Shown here: positions 6,165-7,382 of the stretch, one piece after another
How positions within the stretch are numbered: position 1 is the first letter of the stretch
How the letters are laid out: every line of letters starts with the position of its first letter
Assembly: GCA_903897205.1 (NCBI GenBank)
Contig: CAIUAS010000139.1
Location: forward strand, 1-7,382
DNA: 7,382 bases
Source of the DNA: an uncultured Gammaproteobacteria bacterium
GTDB lineage: Bacteria; Pseudomonadota; Gammaproteobacteria; CAIUAS01
Direction of reading: 5' to 3'
Position numbers and translations under genes: made by a program
The notes under the pieces: generated by a model
What the model was told of the DNA's origin: nothing
The model's database searches: none
The model's input: the letters and a program-made list of their open reading frames with translations, nothing else

Positions 6165-6941
6165 TTATAACTTAAAATTATCTTTCCATTGACGAATCAC
6201 ATGAAATATATCCACTGCTTTATCCAAAGACTTTCCACTAAAGTTTTCTGCTGCGCTCTTAATGGCAGGCTCATGACAACGCAAAAATGGGTTAGTTGCT
6301 TTTTCTAACTGAATAGTGCTAGGTATAGTAGGGATATTTCTCTGCCTTAACTGCATGGCGTGCTGCATACGACTTTCAATAAGTAAGTTATCAGGCTCTA
6401 CCCTCTTTGCAAACGCCAGATTAGCTAAGGTATATTCATGCGCACAATAGACTAACGTTTCATCCGGCAGTTCAGCCAATGTTGTTAAGGAATGATGCAT
6501 CTGCTCAGGCGTCCCTTCAAATAAACGCCCACAACCCGCCATAAATAAGGTATCTCCGCAAAATAGAACACCCTGCCCATAATACGCAATATGTCCTTTT
6601 GTATGACCAGGTATATCATAAACTTGGAAAACGGCATTAATTGCAGGCAAATTTACTTTATCACCATTAGCAACAGATTGATTCACTGTGGTAATGGATT
6701 CACCTGCTGGCCCATAAACAGGTACCGAAAAATGCTCAAGTAATGTTGCGACACCACCACAATGATCAGCATGATGGTGGGTAATTAAAATAGCGGCGAG
6801 TTGTTGCCGATTTGCTAAAAGATACTCTAATACAGGTTGCGCATCGCCCGGATCGACGACCACACAATAAGGCGAATTAGCCTCTTGCAATAGCCAAATA
6901 TAATTATCTTTAAAAGCTGAAATAGAAAATATTTTTAACAT
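6165..6941 (-). CDS. gloB: Hydroxyacylglutathione hydrolase (glyoxalase II)
   Basis: This cytoplasmic enzyme hydrolyses S-D-lactoylglutathione to D-lactate and glutathione, the second step of methylglyoxal detoxification. The 258-residue product has the usual bacterial length and metallo-beta-lactamase fold. The metal motif THHHADH gives H55, H57, D59 and H60; further ligands are H113 in PGHTKGH, the bridging D130 in CGDTLFMAGCGRLFEG, and H168 in CAHEYTLANLAFA. The C-terminal glyoxalase II extension carries TNPFLR and ends with an R-x-x-K-D-x-F motif that fits the glutathione-binding tail. The ATG at 6941-6939 gives the family N-terminus MLKIFSISAFKDNYIWLL; the region before it is A/T-rich with no strong ribosome binding site. 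Its stop is 51 bases before the mltD ATG. The gloB-mltD order with a divergent yafS-like gene is the same as in E. coli. Confidence 0.96.
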   Translation of the reverse strand: MLKIFSISAFKDNYIWLLQEANSPYCVVVDPGDAQPVLEYLLANRQQLAAILITHHHADHCGGVATLLEHFSVPVYGPAGESITTVNQSVANGDKVNLPAINAVFQVYDIPGHTKGHIAYYGQGVLFCGDTLFMAGCGRLFEGTPEQMHHSLTTLAELPDETLVYCAHEYTLANLAFAKRVEPDNLLIESRMQHAMQLRQRNIPTIPSTIQLEKATNPFLRCHEPAIKSAAENFSGKSLDKAVDIFHVIRQWKDNFKL

Positions 6942-7080
6942 TTTTTTGAATTAGCTTGCGATTAGCAAATAGTGTATAAATAATCTCCAAGGAGTATGAA
7001 CCTCTTTTGCAAAAAAACCAACAATATATCAAACTCGTTGAAGTTTTGAGTTTTTTAGGTTTCTTACATGGAACAATTCT
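6942..7080. promoter_or_regulatory. Divergent promoter region between gloB and the methyltransferase gene
   Basis: This AT-rich gap must hold promoters for both directions. On the plus strand TATAAA at 6975-6980 could be a -10, but no -35 lies at proper spacing. On the minus strand TTGGAG (6990-6985) followed at 18 bases by GCTAAT (6966-6961) is a weak promoter candidate for gloB. AAACTC (7031-7036) and GAGTTT (7048-7053) form a 6-bp inverted repeat followed by three more T, a possible weak attenuator in the methyltransferase leader. None of these is strong. Confidence 0.3.
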
Positions 7081-7382
7081 TTGAATAAACAATGCACCGA
7101 TCAAACATTTGATATTGATACGTGGTATCAAACCTCTATAGGAAAACAAATAGTTCGAATGGAACAACAGCAGTTATTATTACTCCCGCCTATTATTTTT
7201 GGACAACCTTTATTGCAATTAGGGGCCAGCACACAACAAAACTGGCTAAATCGGGCTAATAATTATTATCATATAATCGCCAGTCTCAATAAAACCCAGC
7301 CTCTTCTATCTAATATTGTTCAAAGCACTTATACGGAACTACCTTTTCCCGCCGATAGTTTTGCTACCATCATACTACCGCA
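7081..7382 (+). CDS. YafS-like class I SAM-dependent methyltransferase, N-terminal part, cut by window edge
   Basis: The 100 complete codons visible resemble E. coli YafS, a methyltransferase of unknown substrate encoded beside gloB. Shared features are an N-terminal DxxTWYQTSIGKQI segment (YafS has a similar W-x5-WGK), FGQPLLQLGA at residues 40-49 as the SAM-binding motif I, and ELPFPADSFATIILP at residues 86-100 matching the LPF-x-D-x-S-x-D segment near motif III. The TTG at 7081 is chosen because an in-frame stop at 7039-7041 leaves no ATG or GTG before it, while the next in-frame ATG at 7159 would remove the conserved WYQTSIGK segment. A weak GGA at 7070-7072 lies 8 bases before the TTG. 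An overlapping six-codon ORF covers the start. The catalytic part lies beyond the window, so substrate and exact family are open. Confidence 0.8.
   Translation, partial: MNKQCTDQTFDIDTWYQTSIGKQIVRMEQQQLLLLPPIIFGQPLLQLGASTQQNWLNRANNYYHIIASLNKTQPLLSNIVQSTYTELPFPADSFATIILP

Noticed and set aside
6996..7049. A 17-codon ORF after AAGGAG in the gloB-methyltransferase gap
   Set aside because: The Shine-Dalgarno-like sequence is only one base from the ATG, too close to work, and the peptide has no recognisable feature.
6910..7167. An 85-residue minus-strand ORF overlapping the gloB start and the methyltransferase gene
   Set aside because: It overlaps two better genes, spans their promoter region, and its product shows no recognisable motif.
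1..7382. CRISPR arrays, insertion sequences, tRNA or rRNA genes
   Set aside because: No regularly spaced repeats, transposase-like ORFs, terminal inverted repeats or tRNA cloverleaf sequences were seen on either strand.

Overview
The window looks like ordinary chromosome from an AT-rich gammaproteobacterium. The evidence is an E. coli-type aminopeptidase N, a gloB-mltD pair with a yafS-like methyltransferase gene divergent from it (the arrangement known from E. coli), and a CsrB/RsmY/RsmZ-type regulatory RNA gene with a GacA/LetA-like upstream site. The low GC by eye and the resemblance of that site to the Legionella LetA consensus make a Legionellales-like organism plausible. That placement is inference and not proven here.

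Layout from left to right: (1) the N-terminal 417 codons of pepN on the minus strand, running off the left edge; (2) a 163-base divergent promoter region; (3) ugd and galU on the plus strand, overlapping by 14 bases and together making UDP-glucose and then UDP-glucuronate for surface polysaccharide; (4) a 500-base gap without a protein gene, whose right part holds the most interesting feature, an sRNA of about 155 nt with eight GGA motifs, several in hairpin loops, ending in a strong terminator. About 190 bases upstream of the predicted RNA start are three phased TGTAAG motifs, one of them in a GacA/LetA-type dyad; (5) on the minus strand mltD, a lipoprotein lytic transglycosylase with three LysM repeats, converging on the sRNA and sharing its terminator hairpin; (6) gloB, glyoxalase II, just upstream of mltD and probably cotranscribed with it; (7) a 139-base divergent region; (8) the 5' part of a yafS-like methyltransferase gene on the plus strand, cut by the right edge.

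The protein genes are core metabolism and cell-wall genes, with no mobile elements, CRISPR, tRNA or rRNA seen. The sRNA has no protein product and would be missed by ORF-based annotation. It is best read as a CsrA/RsmA-sequestering RNA under two-component control. Three start sites need care: ugd starts at 1416 and not at the upstream ATG inside its promoter; mltD has an ATG/TTG ambiguity; and the methyltransferase probably uses TTG.
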